Shown: in pieces, positions 9,923 to 20,983 of the stretch
Layout of the letters: each line of letters starts with the position of its first letter
Numbering within the stretch: the stretch's first letter is position 1
Origin: Alopecurus myosuroides
Taxonomy: Eukaryota; Streptophyta; Magnoliopsida; Poales; Poaceae
Direction: 5' to 3'
Assembly (NCBI GenBank): GCA_028641055.1
Contig: CM054061.1
Coordinates: 120,905,186 to 120,969,185 of the forward strand
DNA length: 64,000 nt
Notes under the pieces: generated by a model
The model's database searches: none
What the model saw: the letters and a program-made list of their open reading frames with translations, nothing else
Told to the model about the DNA's origin: nothing
Position numbers and translations under genes: made by a program

Positions 9923-12900
9923 ATGGCTCCCAAAAGGCAAGGGAAGCAGCCCGCCAAGGCCAAGACCTCCAACTCCATATCCGCCAACTGGGCGCGATCC
10001 ACGGTCACGAAGGCTAAGTTAGAAGAGCTGGCCGAGTTAGGGATTCTCCCTTCTCAAAAAGATATCCATTGGAGGGTGCCGGGTGATGAGACCCGGCCCA
10101 CGCCTGTCGACGACGAGGTAATCTGCTTCGTCGAACACGTGACCTGGGGGTTCCGTCCTCTGGGTCACCCCTTCTTTCGAGATGTTCTGAGCCACTATGG
10201 CCTCCGGGTATTTGACATAGGGCCTAACTCTATGTTGAATATTTCCCATTTCATTGTTTTATCCGAGTCATACTTGTGCACTCCGCCAAGTTTGGCTCTC
10301 TTTATCGAACTCTTCCAGTGCAAGCCGTGCCGCGAAAGCGGTGACGGAGCACTTCTCACTTGCGGCGGGGTATCCATCCAACGCCGTAAGAACTCACCAA
10401 TGCCAACCCTTAATCTGAATTCCCATGTTAAGCACTGGCAATTATCCTTCTTTTACTGCCACGACACCTCCCCACCCGGCGAGAAGAAACTGCCGGGTTA
10501 CTCGGAGGGCCTCCTCGACATTTCCGAGAAATTCAACGCTTTCGCCCCTGACTCGGACAGGGAGGCAATCCAGCCCCTTCTCTCAAAAATATCTGTCTTA
10601 TCCGCCCAAGGTCTCCTTGGGCTCAATCTGGTCAAGACATGGGTGGATTTCCGGATCCAACCCAACTCTATCCGCACTAAGCTGATGTGCGATTACTCGG
10701 GGCATACCACGGACGCGCTCCGGTATTCCTCCAAGAACTATCCAGCCGGCGACGCCAACAAAACCATCAAGGGCTTCTTGATGGAAAAGTTGGAAGTGAT
10801 CAAGAACATCGCCGGGTTGCCGCCATTCACCCGGAAAAATCCGGCCCCAGCGGTAAGACCCGATACGTGTAACCTTATTCACACGCCTTTGACTTGATAC
10901 AACTACCGATTCTCACCTTCCTGTTTTTATCTCAGGCTGATGACGCTTTCTGGAATGTTGAAACCTCTCCTACTACCGGAGACCCGGAGGAAGAAGACGA
11001 GCCGGCTGACAATGATGAGGGTATTTATCCGAATCTTGTGTCATCTTCACTTGCATAGATTTCCTCTCATTTAACTTTTTCCATCGATACATACTCGGCT
11101 TGCAGGGCTGGAGGACGAAGACGAGAAGGATGAGGAGGACCCGGAGGCCACCGAGTCCGATCAAGAAATAACAGTCGGGGCCAAGAGGAAGGCCAGAGGA
11201 GTGGTGTCCAAGGTTCCTTATTCCACCATGTCTTCCGAACCCTACTCTTTTGATAACATGCACAGACTTAACCAACAGCTATCCAACTCATCGCACTTGA
11301 AGGACTCTCTCCAGACCAAGCGTAGGGTGACCCGGAGTTCACCGGGCGATGATCCCCTAAACCCGGGTATGTCCACCTCGCCTAACCGCCGGGCCGGTAC
11401 TCCTCCTCCTCGCCCCTCCAAATCTCCTCAGCGTCACCCCTCCCCCAACCATCCTTTGGCCGGGCAGCTCCGGGTTCCGCTATCAACTACTATGACAATC
11501 TCATCGGCTTCCAGCAGTGAACTCCCGCCGGATTACACTGTGAACACCGGGTAAGTCTTTGCTACATGATACCCTTACATACCTGATAACTTTCAACTAC
11601 TCTTGATACCTGCTTCTCTCCTTTTTCCTTAGCGCCCAAGTCACACTTAGTGACCCGGAGAACATGGAAACAGATAACCGGGGGACGAAGGGGCCGGCTG
11701 ATGATGTAGACGCCGCGACAGGCGGTGAGGCTGGAGACGGCCAGGGACAAGGCCCCTTTGGTGACCCGGCTCACCAGGAAGCCGGGTCTCCAAAGTCATC
11801 CGAGGACGTGGATGAGGAGATTGAGATCCAAGAGACGAGGACGGGTTCCCCAAACCCGGAGACCCAGACGGTCCGGGTCTCGACCCCAAAGTCAGGGAAA
11901 ATTCTTCATCCAGACGATCAAGCTGCCGGCTCTTCTGGCGTCAGGCCCGAAGACATGACATTCTCCCAAATGCTTAGTGCCCTTCACACCTTGAGGGCCG
12001 ATGAAGAGAATATCCTGGAAGCTTTGATAGCAAAACATGAGGTAAATCCGAATAACATTGCTTGTATCCTTATCTAGTCCCCAAGTTCCGGGTGAATTTC
12101 TTGATAATTTGCTTGGAACTTCATAGTGTGTCCGACTAATTTTTTCCTGTATCTCCACTCAGGCTTTCGTGACCCAGTCTAAGAAGAAATTGGCTAAGGC
12201 CACCAAGCTCATTGGAAAGGAGGTGGCTCTGCGTGAGGCGGCCGAGGCTGAGGCCAGGAGGAGTGGAAAGATCACGAGAAAGTATAGGAGGAGGGCTCAT
12301 GCAGCCGAAGATAATCTAATGAACCTTTCTGTTCAGATTGCTGATACGTATCGCGCTTTGATCGGTATGATTCTTGGCATAATATTCATAATCCGAGTTA
12401 TCCTTCTGATAAATAGCCGGGTTTCCTTACTCGTGTTCTCATTTCTTTCTGCAGGTCCGGATGAAGTAATGCCGGACGAAGATGATATTGCCAGGCTGAA
12501 AACCATCAAGAACGTTATCCGGCAGCTATGTGCCGGAACCAAATGGATCCTTCAAGAATTACGGTGGCCGGGTGTTGGGCATGTCGACCTGAAGAGAATG
12601 CTGGACGCCTGCTCCACTATTCCCGAGTGGATTTGGCATTGGAAGCGCTCGTCCTGCCGGGTTGGAGTAACCCGGGGGCTTGCGCTGGCTAAAGCTTATT
12701 TCCCTAAGCTCGAGCCAGCCAAGCTTATGGGCGGGTTTCCGGAATTCAACCATGATGGGTCCAAGTTTTCCGCGAAGGATTTCAAGGCCATCCAGAAGGA
12801 AGTCCGTTACCCGGCCAGCGTGATTGCTGACGGCTTGGATGTCAATTCCATTGTCCCTGCATATGATGCTGATGGTGAAGCGGTTAAGTCGGACCTTCCC

Positions 12901-13122
12901 AAGCCGTACGATATGCTAGGCCGATGGAAGGAGGAAGCTGCCAAGTTGAGGGAGGAAGCCGCAAAGAAGAAGGCTGAAGCCGATTCTGCGCCTGCTACCT
13001 CTACACCCGTCGTCCCTCCTCCTGCGCGAGCCGGCACTGCTGCAGATCCGGGTACTGCTGCTACCAAGGGTAATAGCAAGGGCAAGGAGAAGATGGACGC
13101 TGCAGCCCAGAATGCCGAGTGA
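9923..13122 (+). CDS. Tat-A antisense gene, intact after splicing (912 codons), Transposase_28-like
   Basis: Coding exons are 9923-10852, 10936-11020, 11106-11550, 11633-12041, 12163-12364 and 12455-13122. All introns are GT-AG and 82-121 nt long. Exon lengths sum to 2739 nt, an exact multiple of three, and the joined frame has no internal stop. The start is ATG with MAPKRQGKQPAKAK, a basic N-terminus. About residues 20-310 form a domain resembling the 'putative gypsy type transposon' family (PF04195 type), with conserved HYGL and FIELFQCKPC. Residues about 310-600 are acidic and Ser/Pro-rich. About 600-690 is a charged, coiled-coil-prone helix. The last exon holds a helical domain with VGVTRGLALAKAYFP and an Ala/Lys/Pro-rich tail. 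It is transcribed convergently with pol. Tat elements such as Grande are known to carry an antisense gene at this place. Function unknown. The last intron is a multiple of three and open, so retention would also be readable. Confidence 0.82.
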
Positions 13123-14157
13123 TACCTGCTACCTGATGCCGTTTCGTATGCGTCAATCGGCCAATGGGCCGTTTAAACAGTCATTTTTTGATGATGCGCC
13201 TGTGCACCTTTGATACTAGTACCGAAATTTGTAATGCACCTTAAGTTCTTGATACACCTTATGCTTCTTCTGAACGTTTGAATTTATCTACTTTTGAGCC
13301 CACTTGTTCTTGATATCCGACTTTCTTTATGGTTCCTTTTGTGAGACTCGGTTTCCGAGTTTCATGGGTTTTGACAAGCGGACTTTTCTCTAAGTCCCCA
13401 AGTCCCCCAGACTCGGATGTTTTGGGTTTTTTTGAGTTTTAGCAACTGAGCAACCTTTTCTTATTCAAAATCCTCTGTCCCCAAGACCCGAAATTCCGAG
13501 TCTGGGATGTGTGGTCTTTCCAAGAGAACAAGTTGTTTGCTGCTAAGCCCCAACCCAGAGCCGTTTCACATAGGTATTGAAGTTATGCTTGATAAACGTT
13601 GAGTTTCCGGCTGTTAGCCCTGTACTCTGCATAACTTGTGGTTTGGATGACCCCTTTGACTATCTTGTACTGTAAGCCGGCTTTCGCGTGGATATCATGT
13701 TGTTACGTCTATACGAAAACAGGGTCAGGCAAGTCCCATTGGGCTTCATGGCTGATTGTAATCGCAAGCGAGCAAATCATGCCACTTTAGTGCGAGTCAC
13801 ATCGAGCTTAAGTAAGAAAAGTCAAGAAAATTTGGCTCCTTTGTCCGGTTATAAGATTGCAGCCGTACTCGTTTGCGAGTAATCGACCCTTATAACTCAT
13901 AGGCATCAAGGCCGGGTCATTGAGTTTGTAACTGTGCTACTCGAGCAATCAGCCCCCAAGACCTAAATATATGCAACATACCAAGAGTGAAGAACATACG
14001 AATAACCACCTCTTTATTTGATATGAGAAAGTTAGGTCAGCAGGCCGCCTCATTAAAAACCCATCCAGTCCCCAAGGGTGCCCTAGATAGGAAAAGAGTG
14101 CGTCTGAAACCTGCTGCCTGTTACATCGTGCAATTCCACTTGCCAATATAGTCTATA
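13123..14157. other. Conserved non-coding spacer between the convergent antisense gene and pol of Tat-A
   Basis: No convincing ORF is present. The spacer aligns by eye over most of its length with Tat-D 58299-59441, although neither is coding. It contains a hairpin, GAGACTCGG-TTT-CCGAGTTTC (13342-13362), with a nine-pair stem including one G-T pair. The counterpart in Tat-D (59187-59207) keeps the stem with the wobble at a different pair. It probably serves as the shared 3' end and terminator region of two convergent transcripts. Confidence 0.55.
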
Positions 14158-17100
14158 CTAAGTATAGTAGGGACGTAGCTGAGCCACGTTCCATGGTATG
14201 TCTCTTTCTTGCATAGATGAAGTGGTATGAGCGGTGTCGTTAACTGTAGCCGACTCTTCCCTTGCGTCTATCAAGTAATATGATCCGTTGTGCAGATTCC
14301 GACTTATGATAAATGGTCCTTCCCATGGAGGTGATAACTTGTGTTTTCCTTCGTTTGACTGTACCAGGCGTAGAACCAGGTCTCCTTCCTGAAAGACCCG
14401 GGTTTTCACGCGCCGGCTATGATACCTCCGTAAGTCTTGCTGATATATGGTTGACCTTTCCAGTGCTTGTTCCCTTTGCTCTTCTAACATATCTACGGCG
14501 TCCTGCCGGGTCTTCTCGTTCTCTACCTCGACGTAAGCCGAGACTCGAGGTGAGTCATGGATGATATCACTCGGCAACACCGCCTCTGCACCATAAACCA
14601 TGAAAAACAGTGTCATCTGAGTGGATCTGTTAGGTGTTGTGTTGATACCCCAAACGACTGCAGGTAATTCTTCAACCCATGCACCAGCAGCTCTGACACA
14701 CGGAACTCGCAATTGTGGCTTTAATCCACTAAGCAATTCTTGATTTGCCCTCTCCACTTGTCCATTAGCCTGTGGATGGGCCACTGAAGCTACGTCAAGC
14801 CGGATTCCATTGTTACCACAAAATTTCTCCATCTCGCCAAGGGGCATATTGGTTCCATTGTCGGTAATTATGCTATGGGGATACCCGAACCGATAGATAA
14901 TCCTTTTCAGGAACTTGACTGCCGTAATTGCTTCACAGTTGGTAACTGGCATAACCTCAACCCACTTGGTAAACTTGTCAATGGCCACCAAGAGGTGCGT
15001 CTTTTTGCAAGGTGACATGTGAAAGGGGCCAACCATGTCCATACCCCAAGCAGCAAACGGCCAAGTTAACGGGATAGTTCGTAGTTCCATAGCCGGCACA
15101 TGGGTTTGGCGAGCGTACCTTTGACATCCGTCACACCTTGCCACCAAGCGCTCCGCGTCTACTAGGGCCGTGAGCCAGAAAAAACCATGTCGATAAGCTT
15201 TGGCCACAAGAGATCTTGTGGATGCATGATGCCCACAATCACCTTCATGGATTTCCTTGAGGATCTGTCGGCCTTCTTCTGGTGCTACACAGCGCAAAAA
15301 GACTCCTGCTGCACTTCTCTTGTATAACTCTCCATTGATGATAGAATATCCTTTTGCTCGCCTCAGAATTTGTCTTGCTAATACTTCCTGCTGTGGTAAC
15401 TCGCCCCGTGATAGGTAAGCCAAGAACGGCTCTGTCCACTCGGGAACAGCACGCAGTGTGGCCACGAGTTCCAAATCCGGGTCTTGATTTGCCAGTTCTT
15501 CCTCAGACTCGGTTTTAACTGACGGTCGTCATAGTTCATCCAGGAAAACATTAGGTGGAACCGGCTCTCTGCGCGAGCCGAGTCTGGCGAGTGCATCTGC
15601 GGCCTCATTTTTTCTTTTGTCTATGTGCTCCACCTCGTACCCGGAGAAACACCCGGCAACTCTATCAACCTCTCCGCGGTATGCTGCCATAGTTGCATCT
15701 TTTCTATCCCAAGTTCCTGAGACCTGCTGTTCCACAAGGTCCGAATCTCCGAAGCATCGTATCCTCTTGATATTCATCTCCTTGGCTACCTTTAAGCCGT
15801 GCAATAAGGCCTCATACTCGGCCACGTTGTTGGAACAATCAAAGTGAATCTGCAGTACATAGCTCAACTTGTCTCCTTTGGGTGATGTTAGCACCACTCC
15901 AGCTCCTGACCCCTCGTATTGCTTGGAGCCATCAAAGTGCATGATCCAAGACTCGGAGTTTGGAGCCATGGTCGGCATGCATGTGTGTGTCCAATCATTA
16001 ATAAAATCGACTAGAGCTTGAGATTTGATTGCGGACCTTGGCTCGTAATTGATATGATAATCCCCCATCTCGATCGCCCACTTGGCTATTGTTCCTGTTG
16101 CATCCGAGTTTCTGATGATATCCGACATTGGTATCGAACTAACCACTGTTATGGGGTGTTCCTGGAAATACGGCTTCAGTTTTCGGCTGGCCATAAAGAC
16201 CCCGAAAACCAGCTTTTGCCAATGCGGATAGCGCTGCTTTGCCTCTGATAATACTTCGCTGACGTAATAGACCGGTCTCTGAACCGGGTAACCTTTCCCA
16301 TCCTCTTTACGTTCCACAACAACTACCGCACTAACGGCTCGGGGTCCAGCTGCTACATATAGCAGCATAGGCTCTTTAGGGCCCGGGGCCGCTAGGACTG
16401 GTACTTCAGATAACTGCTTCTTTAGTGCCTCGAACGCCTCATCCGCCTCCTGATCCCACACGAATTTATCGGACTTCTTCAAGAGCCGGTACAAGGGTAT
16501 TGCTTTTTCTCCGAGTCTGGATATAAATCGGCTCAAGGCTGCTACACAGTCTGTGAGCTTTTGAACATGCTTCAAATTTTCCGGCTTTTTCAGACTTTGG
16601 ATAGCTTTGATTTTATCCGGGTTTGCCTCAATTCCTCTCTCGGAAACGATAAAGCCGAGTTATTTTCCAGCCGGAACTCCGAACACGCACTTTGTCGGGT
16701 TAAGCTTCATCTGATACCTCCTCAAGTTCTTGAACGTTTCCTTTAGATCATCGATAAATGTCTCCGCCTTCCTGGTCTTGATAACCACATCATCCACATA
16801 AGCGTGGACGTTGCGTCCAATTTGGTCCTCGAAGCACTTCTGAATACACCGTTGATAAGTTGCGCCAGCGTTCTTCAACCCAAATGTCATGGTCTTGTAA
16901 CAGAAGGCCCCAAAAGGGGTTATAAATGATGTTTTCTCCCAATCCTCCCTCTTGAGCTTGATCTGATGATACCCGGAATATGCGTCTAGAAAGCATAATA
17001 GGTCACTTCCAGCCACTGCGTCTATGATCTGATCTATCCTCGGTAGCGCGAACGGATCCTTTGGGCAATGCTTGTTAAGACTCGTGTAATCAATGCACAT

Positions 17101-18513
17101 CCTCCACTCATTGGTCTTTTTCATTACGAGAACCGGATTCGCTAACCAGTCCAGGTGAAATACTTCCATGATAAAGCCGGCTGTTAGCAAGCGAGCAATT
17201 TCTTCTCCTATTGCTTTCCTTCTTTCCTCGTTCATCTTCCTCAAGCCCCGCTTCACAGGCCTGGACTTGGGATCTACGTGCAAACTGTGCTCTGCCAATT
17301 CTGTGGGGATACCCGGCATGTCGCTAGGCGTCCAGGCGAACACATCCACATTTGAACGGATAAACTCCACAAGTGCCTTCTCCTGCTTGCTGTCCAAGTT
17401 AGACCCTATAGCAAACTGCTTAGAGGGATCGCCTTCAACAAAAGCTATCATCTTGGTATCCTGCGCTGCTTTGAATTTTGCTCTCTCATCTTCAGTATTC
17501 GGCCTCTTCAATGCCGTCCTGTCATCCGGGTCTACTTGAGACCGGTAATACTTGAGTTCCTCTTTTCTGCAAGCCTGCTCAGCCATTACTGAATCTCCTT
17601 CATCGCACTCAGCCGCTATATCCCGGCTTCCATGTATGGTGATGGTCTTCTTAGGACCCGGGATTTTTAGCTGTAGATACACGTAACACGGCCTAGCCAT
17701 GAATTTAGCATAAGCCGGCCTTCCGAACAGCGCGTGATAAGGACTGCGCAACTTGACCACCTCGAAAGTGAGCCACTCAACTCGATAATTGTCCTTTGAC
17801 TCTCCAAAAGCTACCTCCAATGCGATTTTTCCCTCGGGGCACGCTGAGTGACCCGGCACTATCCCATGAAAAATTGTTGAGCTTTTCTGTAGCTGAGACT
17901 CCTTGAGACCCATGCGTAAAAAGGTTTCCCAATATAAGATATTGATGCTACTTCCACCGTCCATTAGGACCTTTTTCAACTCATAACCATTAACTTGTGG
18001 TGCGACTACCAACGCCAAGACTCCCGGGTGTTCTATTCTTTCCGGGTGATCTCTTCTGCTCCATGTCACATCCTGTTCTGACCATCTTAGGTATCCCGGA
18101 ACAGCCGAGGAAACCGAGTTTACCGCTCGTTTCAATGTCTTTTTATCCCTGCTAGAAGTTCCTGTAGTATGCACATGATATTGTCCTCTTAAATCGTAAG
18201 TACGTACCATGCCGATGAAGATGCTGATCCGGCCGATTGTCACGATGGATCCGGATTCGAGGTGATCCGACTCTGGCCCCCAGCCGGAATCGTCCACCAT
18301 CTTCTCTCCTTCGCGGTCGGTGTAGATCTCGCTGATGAAAAGATTCTCCATGCTCTTCCGAGCTTCTCCCGTGATGTAAACACCTTTGGACGCGAGCCCC
18401 ATGGTGGGCGCCAACTGTCGTGGGATAATCACGGCAGACGTTACCGGGGGTAACTTATCTTGGGGCAAGACGACACTGGTGTTTGGGAGAGGGTTTAGCT
18501 CAGAGGAAAACAT
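14158..18513 (-). pseudogene. pol: Tat-A LTR-initiated leader fused to protease-pol; gag absent; two nonsense codons
   Basis: Reading starts at an ATG in the LTR (complement of 18511-18513), crosses the PBS in frame and covers the conserved leader segment (EIYT, then EGEKMVDD). It then passes near 18190-18206 straight into protease-region sequence (QYHVHTTGTS), so gag is missing. The protease has VLMDGGSSINILYW. RT has KHCPKDPFALPRIDQ and YVDD, followed by a gypsy RNase H and a second archaeal-type RNase H (HFDGSKQYEGSGAG, NNVAEYEALLHGL). Integrase shows CDGCQRYA, ITDNGTNM and NGQVERANQE. In-frame stops are TAA at 16660-16662 (TTA in Tat-D) and TGA at 15529-15531 (TGG in Tat-D). The frame ends at 14158 with RPYYT. 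The leader also reads in frame into pol in this copy. Confidence 0.9.
18398..18415 (-). promoter_or_regulatory. Tat-A primer-binding site
   Basis: On the minus strand, TTGGCGCCCACCATGGGG directly follows the LTR end. Tat-D has the same site with one change and Tat-C has TTGGCACCC. The primer tRNA was not determined. Confidence 0.75.
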
Positions 18514-18888
18514 GATGATATGCGATCTGGTGGCCGGCAAGCAAGTCGCCGGGTCTCCGATCTCGATATATTAATCTCAACTCTCGTGTTACACTGGATA
18601 CTCGATACCTAGCGATATTGCTCGAACTCTTGGCCCCTGAACCTAACCTAGGGGCCGGCTTATAAAGCATCCGGATCCCTGGCCTGTTCTCCAAGGCGTA
18701 CCCTGAGTCCTACCCGGACACTGCTTACAAAACCCTAAGCTTCCTTACCGGAACCCACAATCCGGGTTACCAGGCCTACGATCTTGGGCCTTCTAGAAGC
18801 TCCTTTATCCTAACCGGATCTTTACGCAGCGTCCTTTGGGCCGAGTTACACCTTGGCGTTGGGCTACCGGGTTATCATCCCTCCATCA
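18416..18888 (-). repeat. Tat-A 5' LTR with start codon of the leader/gag frame
   Basis: This is the upstream LTR of the minus-strand element. It contains a TATA-like TTTATAAG and the ATG at 18513-18511 from which the conserved leader frame begins. It is followed by the GATTT target duplication. Confidence 0.95.
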
Positions 18889-18893
18889 GATTT

Positions 18894-20077
18894 ATTCTTT
18901 GCAATTTCTCTGGGCTCGCTCGTGTCGCGCACTGCATCCACACCGGAGTCTTACCGGAGACTGTCCGGAGTCTCCGGTGTGGAAGCTACCTCTCAAGAAA
19001 CGGCTAATGAGTTGCTGGTGTCGAGTGTTGTATCGCACCGGAGACTTACCCGGAGTCTTACCGGAGTCTCCGGTGTGACTGGGATTTATTAATCCGCTCG
19101 ACCCCAGACACCCTCTGAGCCAATCCGCAGCGCCAAGACCGGAGTCTCCGGTCCCCATGACCGGAGTCTCCGGATTGAAATTTTCTGGAGGATTCCAAGT
19201 GCTGCCCAGTTGGTGTCGCCTGCTGTGTCCAGTCCGGAGTCTCCGGACCGGTGCTCTGCGAAAAAGGTCAGATCGGAGTCTCCGGCCTTTACACCGGAGT
19301 CACCGGTGTGAAACTGACAGATTTGCTCCAACGGCTCTTAGACTTTATGAGGGGTATAAATACCCCCTCCCCTCCACCTACCTCAAGTCAGCTCGTCCAG
19401 AATTTAAGTCACCATTGTTGGAGATCCCCCACCTTGCTAGATCTACGAATCCATCCACCCAAAAGCCTTGATCTTTGGAGGATTGAAGGAGAAGGCCCCG
19501 ATCTACGTCTTCACCAACCGGATTTCATTTCCCCTCTCTTTTTCTTGAGGGATCTTTGCCTAGGGTTTCCTCTTGTGGAGAACCTAGTCTTCTTGCTACT
19601 CTTGGTGATTTGTGAGTGTTGGCATCCCCCAATTAAGTTGTGGGTGTGTGCCCCAAACTTGTTTCTAAATGACTCGATCCCCGCCTCAAAGGGGTTCAAT
19701 AGTGGAAGGTGAACTAGGCCTTTGTGGCAGAAGTTCATCGGAGAATAGGGTGAGGCCTTTGTGGCGTTGAGTAGGCCTTCGTGGCGAGCTCACACCCCTC
19801 CAACGAGACGTACTCCCTTAACAAGGAGGAACTCGGGAATACATCGTGTCTCCGCGTCCCCCATCAGTTACCTCGTTCCCTTATCCTTACTTGTTGTACT
19901 TGTTGCATTAATTGTTGTACTAGTTGCATTTATTGCTATCCTTGCCATATAGGTAAATTCACCTTAGTTGCATTATCTAGAGAATTTACCTTTGTGTCAA
20001 GCCTAAACCTAAAGAAAAATTAAAATTGGTCGTAGCACCTATTCACCCCCCCTCTAGGTGCCCATACTTTACTTTCA
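18894..20077 (+). repeat. Sire1 3' LTR, second segment
   Basis: It resumes right after the GATTT duplication of Tat-A. It carries the palindrome array and TATA box (annotated separately), then a transcribed part with 'aggcctttgtggcg' repeats, and ends in a C-run, CTCTAGGTG and ACTTTCA. The end mirrors the LTR start TGAAAGT. The Sire2 LTR at 24345-25854 is its diverged, inverted relative, sharing the CACCTAGAG-G-run-TGAATAGGTGC terminal block. Confidence 0.92.
18939..19362 (+). promoter_or_regulatory. Sire1 LTR promoter: palindrome array and TATA box
   Basis: At least ten half or full sites of CCGGAGTCTCCGG or CACCGGAGTC type lie between 18939 and 19315, in clusters near 18940-18983, 19037-19080, 19137-19174, 19231-19250 and 19275-19315. 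TATAAATA follows at 19355-19362, framed by GGGG and CCCC. Palindromes of the CCGGAC/GTCCGG kind in LTRs are known for Sireviruses. The unit here has GGAGTCTCC as its core. Confidence 0.8.
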
Positions 20078-20981
20078 CTTCCTTTGTTCGCTTGACCAGC
20101 TGGGGCTCCTGCAATGGGAGGAGCTCGGCGCAATCATAACCTCCACTTCTCTCTCCACTGATCCTAACGAGATCTCCTGGTCTCTAGAGCAATCGGACTG
20201 CTTCTCAGTGAAGTCGATGTATGCTCACCTGCAAGGGGCGACGGTGGCTCTTGTTAGGGACATCTGGAAAGCCAAACTTCCGCTTAAGATCAAGGTGTTC
20301 GCTTGGCAGCTCGCCCTTGAGAGACTTCCTTTGGGTATCAACTTGGTCATTAGAGCGGGGCCCTCGGATGGGTGTTGTGTGCTATTCGGAGCCCCTGAAT
20401 CCGAGGACCATATTTTCTTCAGCTTCTCTCTGTCTCTCTTTGTGTGGGTAGTCCTTCGCCAGGCTCTAGGGAGAGCCTGTGCCCTGCAAGCTTCACGCAA
20501 TTCCACTCTATTCTTACCTTGCTTTCAGGCAAACCGCGTAGATTAGCGTGGGTGTTTTTTATCGCGCAATCATGGGCTCTGTGGAATGTTAGAAGCAAAC
20601 TTGCTATTGAAGGAAAATGCATTAGGAAGCCTGCTGGTATCGTTTTCAAATCTCTGCTTTTTATACAGCTGTGGACCCCATCCCTGATGACCGGGGACAG
20701 AGATGATGCACGTAGGCTGGTGGATGAACTCAAGAAGATCCACTCCGCCTGCCTCCTTTGTGCTTCCCCACCTTGATGTCCCCTGCTCGCCTCTGGTGGT
20801 TGTGTGTTCTCACCTCCGACGAGGTTGTCTTTCCTTAGCTTCATGTCATGTTCTCTGTTCCTTTTTTTCTCCTGTTTGTGTGTGTGGCTAAGCTGTATGC
20901 CTCAGCTTATGTAATCGCCGACTCTGTGAACTCTCTCGTTTTGTTAATTCAAAGCCGGACATATGCCTTTTATCTAAAAAG
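20078..20981 (+). mobile_element. LINE 3' end (zf-RVT region and tail), target of Sire1
   Basis: The + strand frame from about 20100 to 20545 contains DIWKAKLPLKIKVFAWQLAL, the zinc-binding RT-associated motif of plant L1-type LINEs, then a degenerate Cys/His region. After a frameshift near 20525 it continues with LAWVFFIAQSWALWNVRSKL and ends at a stop near 20774. An untranslated tail follows, ending in a short A run at 20977-20981. The 5' part is displaced by Sire1 and lies left of the window. The A-run joins directly to a gypsy fragment, so the LINE itself inserted into an older gypsy element. Confidence 0.8.
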
Positions 20982-20983
20982 AT

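Larger units (their letters stand above)
8262..18888 (-). mobile_element. Tat-A: young Tat-lineage Ty3/gypsy element lacking gag
   Basis: Two 473-bp LTRs (8262-8734 and 18416-18888) are flanked by the 5-bp target duplication GATTT (8257-8261 and 18889-18893). I count four differences between the LTRs, all transitions. In the minus orientation the order is LTR, PBS, protease, RT, RNase H, second RNase H, integrase, antisense gene, PPT, LTR. Compared with Tat-D of the same family, about 2.5 kb holding gag is missing. RT before integrase makes it Ty3/gypsy. The second RNase H and the antisense gene before the 3' LTR point to the Tat lineage. It sits inside the Sire1 LTR. Confidence 0.95.
1..20077 (+). 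mobile_element. Sirevirus-type Ty1/copia retrotransposon (Sire1), 5' end outside window, split by Tat-A
   Basis: Order on the + strand is gag (C-terminal part), protease, integrase, RT and RNase H, then an extra ORF, four polypurine tracts and the 3' LTR. Integrase before RT defines Ty1/copia. A coiled-coil gag, an extra ORF behind pol, repeated AGGGGGA tracts and CCGG palindromes in the LTR are Sirevirus characters (family knowledge). The 3' LTR begins TGAAAGT at 8044 and ends ACTTTCA at 20077, so its ends are inverted repeats. It is interrupted by an 10.6-kb gypsy element. The downstream flank is LINE sequence, so Sire1 landed in a LINE. The 5' LTR lies left of the window. The coding frames carry several stops and frameshifts, so the copy cannot be autonomous. 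Confidence 0.93.

Noticed and set aside
15529..16575. Separate 'RNase H' gene on the minus strand in Tat-A
   Set aside because: The ORF borders are the nonsense codons at 16660 and 15529 in a continuous pol frame, as shown by Tat-D.
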